Below, in pieces: positions 27,648 through 28,544 of a DNA stretch of 28,544 nt; the first letter of the stretch is position 1, and each line of letters opens with the position of its first letter. The DNA lies in assembly GCA_003023105.1 (NCBI GenBank), contig PXSZ01000054.1, forward strand, positions 1 to 28,544, given 5' to 3'. Source of the DNA: Bacteroidetes bacterium QH_10_64_37. GTDB taxonomy: Bacteria > Bacteroidota > Rhodothermia > Rhodothermales > Salinibacteraceae. The notes below the pieces were generated by a model. That model did no database searches, had not been told where the DNA came from, and saw nothing but the letters and a program-made list of their open reading frames with translations. The translations under genes were made by a program, and so were the position numbers.

Positions 27648-28076
27648 CTATTCTGTCTCTCCGTAGACCGTAACGACGACCGAGCGGGCGCCGCCGTGGT
27701 TGCGGTGCTCGTTCAGGTAGATGCCCTGCCACGTGCCGAAGGCAGGGCTCCCGTTCTGGATGGGCACGGAGAGGCTCGTGTCCAACAGCGAGGCTTTGAT
27801 GTGGGCGGGCATGTCGTCGGCCCCCTCCACGGTGTGCTGGTAGTACGGCTGATTTTCCGGCACCATCTCGTTGAAGTGGCGCTCCATGTCGCCGCGCACG
27901 GCCGGGGCGGCGTTCTCGTTGATCGTGAGCGACGCGGAGGTGTGCTGGAGAAAGACGTGCAGGAGGCCGACCTGAATGTCATTGAGGCAAGGACCCTGCT
28001 CCAGGATCTGATCGGTGACGAGGTGGAAGCCCCGGGGCTTGGGATTGAGGCGGACGGTCTCTTGTCTCCACGTCAT
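27648..28076 (-). CDS. YjbQ family protein (UPF0047)
   Basis: A 142-residue protein of the YjbQ/UPF0047 family, small trimeric beta-rich proteins with a conserved metal site; members complement thiamine-phosphate synthase weakly, but the true role is unsettled. Conserved segments: HVFLQHTSASLTINENA, RGDMERHFNEMVP, HTVEGADDMPAHIKASLLD and GTWQGIYLNEHRNHGG, whose histidines and acids form the site. The start is ATG 28074-28076 (MTWRQETVRL), which gives the standard length of about 140; upstream in-frame codons lead into arginine-rich sequence overlapping the next gene. It reads in the same direction as the endonuclease-like gene, 47 bases after that gene's stop. Confidence 0.9.
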   Translation of the reverse strand: MTWRQETVRLNPKPRGFHLVTDQILEQGPCLNDIQVGLLHVFLQHTSASLTINENAAPAVRGDMERHFNEMVPENQPYYQHTVEGADDMPAHIKASLLDTSLSVPIQNGSPAFGTWQGIYLNEHRNHGGARSVVVTVYGETE

Positions 28077-28123
28077 GGTGGGGGAGCGTTTTGGCGAGAA
28101 TGTAGTGGGGGTAAGCGCGAATT

Positions 28124-28544
28124 TTACGGGCCAACGCGCACATCCATCCACACCGGAAAGTGATCGCTGACCGGAACGTCGGGCACCTCGGCGGGAGCGG
28201 GCCTCCACACCCCAGCCTCCTGAACAGACAGATTTGCGGACGGCAGAACGTAATCAATCCGAGCCGCCCGGCGCGAAGTGTCGTCGGAATCGAGGTCCGC
28301 ATACTCATCTTGACGTGCGGGCCGGGCCGTGGGCACCACGTCGCCGTTGACCCGCTCGTGGCCAATCAGCGTCCGAATCGCGTCCCGGAAGCTCGACGGA
28401 TCGTCCGGATCGGCGTTCTGATCGCCCATAACGACGAACGCGGCGCCCGCGTGGAGCCCGCCGACCCGTCCCGAATCATCTTCGATGTAGGGCGCGCGGT
28501 TCAGATAGTCCACCCACAGCTGAATTTCGTCGTGGTTGCGGTGG
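28124..28544 (-). CDS. Endonuclease/exonuclease/phosphatase family protein (5' end outside window)
   Basis: The last 140 residues of a protein that continues past the window edge; the frame stays open to 28543. FVVMGDQNADPDD holds the family GDxN motif (metal-binding aspartate and asparagine), ARIDYVLPS is the next block, and VSDHFPVWMDV carries the SDH catalytic histidine. Together these are the C-terminal half of the DNase I-like fold; substrates in the family range from DNA to phosphoinositides and esters, so none is assigned. DPDDPSSFRDAIRTLIGHERVNG resembles large secreted phosphatase-like members in which loops separate the motifs. Whether there is a signal peptide cannot be seen. Confidence 0.8.
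   Translation of the reverse strand, partial: HRNHDEIQLWVDYLNRAPYIEDDSGRVGGLHAGAAFVVMGDQNADPDDPSSFRDAIRTLIGHERVNGDVVPTARPARQDEYADLDSDDTSRRAARIDYVLPSANLSVQEAGVWRPAPAEVPDVPVSDHFPVWMDVRVGP

Overview
The window looks like chromosomal DNA of an extremely halophilic bacterium of the Salinibacter type (Rhodothermota, formerly placed in Bacteroidetes). This is inferred from high GC, very acidic proteins (a salt-in proteome), few recognisable Shine-Dalgarno sites, a bacterial mevalonate cluster, and a FecA-type TonB receptor beside a DUF4856 lipoprotein. No species assignment is proven here.

Layout. Positions 1-2011: the 3' end of an unknown gene, a dead minimal-nucleotidyltransferase gene, a divergent inorganic-pyrophosphatase-like gene and a secreted DUF547 protein. 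Positions 2125-7751 (minus strand): an isoprenoid operon read as type 2 IPP isomerase, HMG-CoA reductase, mevalonate kinase, a mevalonate-(di)phosphate decarboxylase and isopentenyl phosphate kinase. No phosphomevalonate kinase is present, so the order fits a route that decarboxylates mevalonate phosphate and then phosphorylates isopentenyl phosphate. Positions 7752-8395: a gene-poor stretch with a 21-bp inverted repeat and coding debris. Positions 8396-9580: DNA polymerase III delta'. Positions 9836-10093: tRNA-Met, a rearranged second tRNA-like gene and a terminator.

Positions 10187-20195 hold a GlgE-type glucan module: GlgX (minus) divergent from GlgE, a TreS-maltokinase fusion and GlgB (plus). 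Trehalose is isomerised to maltose, phosphorylated to maltose 1-phosphate, polymerised by GlgE, branched by GlgB and trimmed by GlgX. Positions 20289-24733 form a probable iron-uptake unit: palindromic operator candidate, small lipoprotein, FecA-like receptor, DUF4856 lipoprotein, terminator. Positions 24758-27629 are a membrane GT-C glycosyltransferase overlapping a UDP-galactopyranose-mutase-like flavoprotein. The window ends with YjbQ and a partial endonuclease/exonuclease/phosphatase gene on the minus strand.

The least expected content is in the small repeats. A short palindrome (unit about CCCGACAGYYRTCGGG on the minus strand) occurs as tandem pairs at three loci: in frame inside the decarboxylase gene, inside the variable region of the second tRNA-like gene, and in the spacer upstream of the decarboxylase. 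This recalls the in-gene palindromic elements of Rickettsia. Two intergenic arrays carry a degenerate repeat with strict 8-nt spacing of a GGCG core, and related polypurine/polypyrimidine tracts lie near several gene starts.
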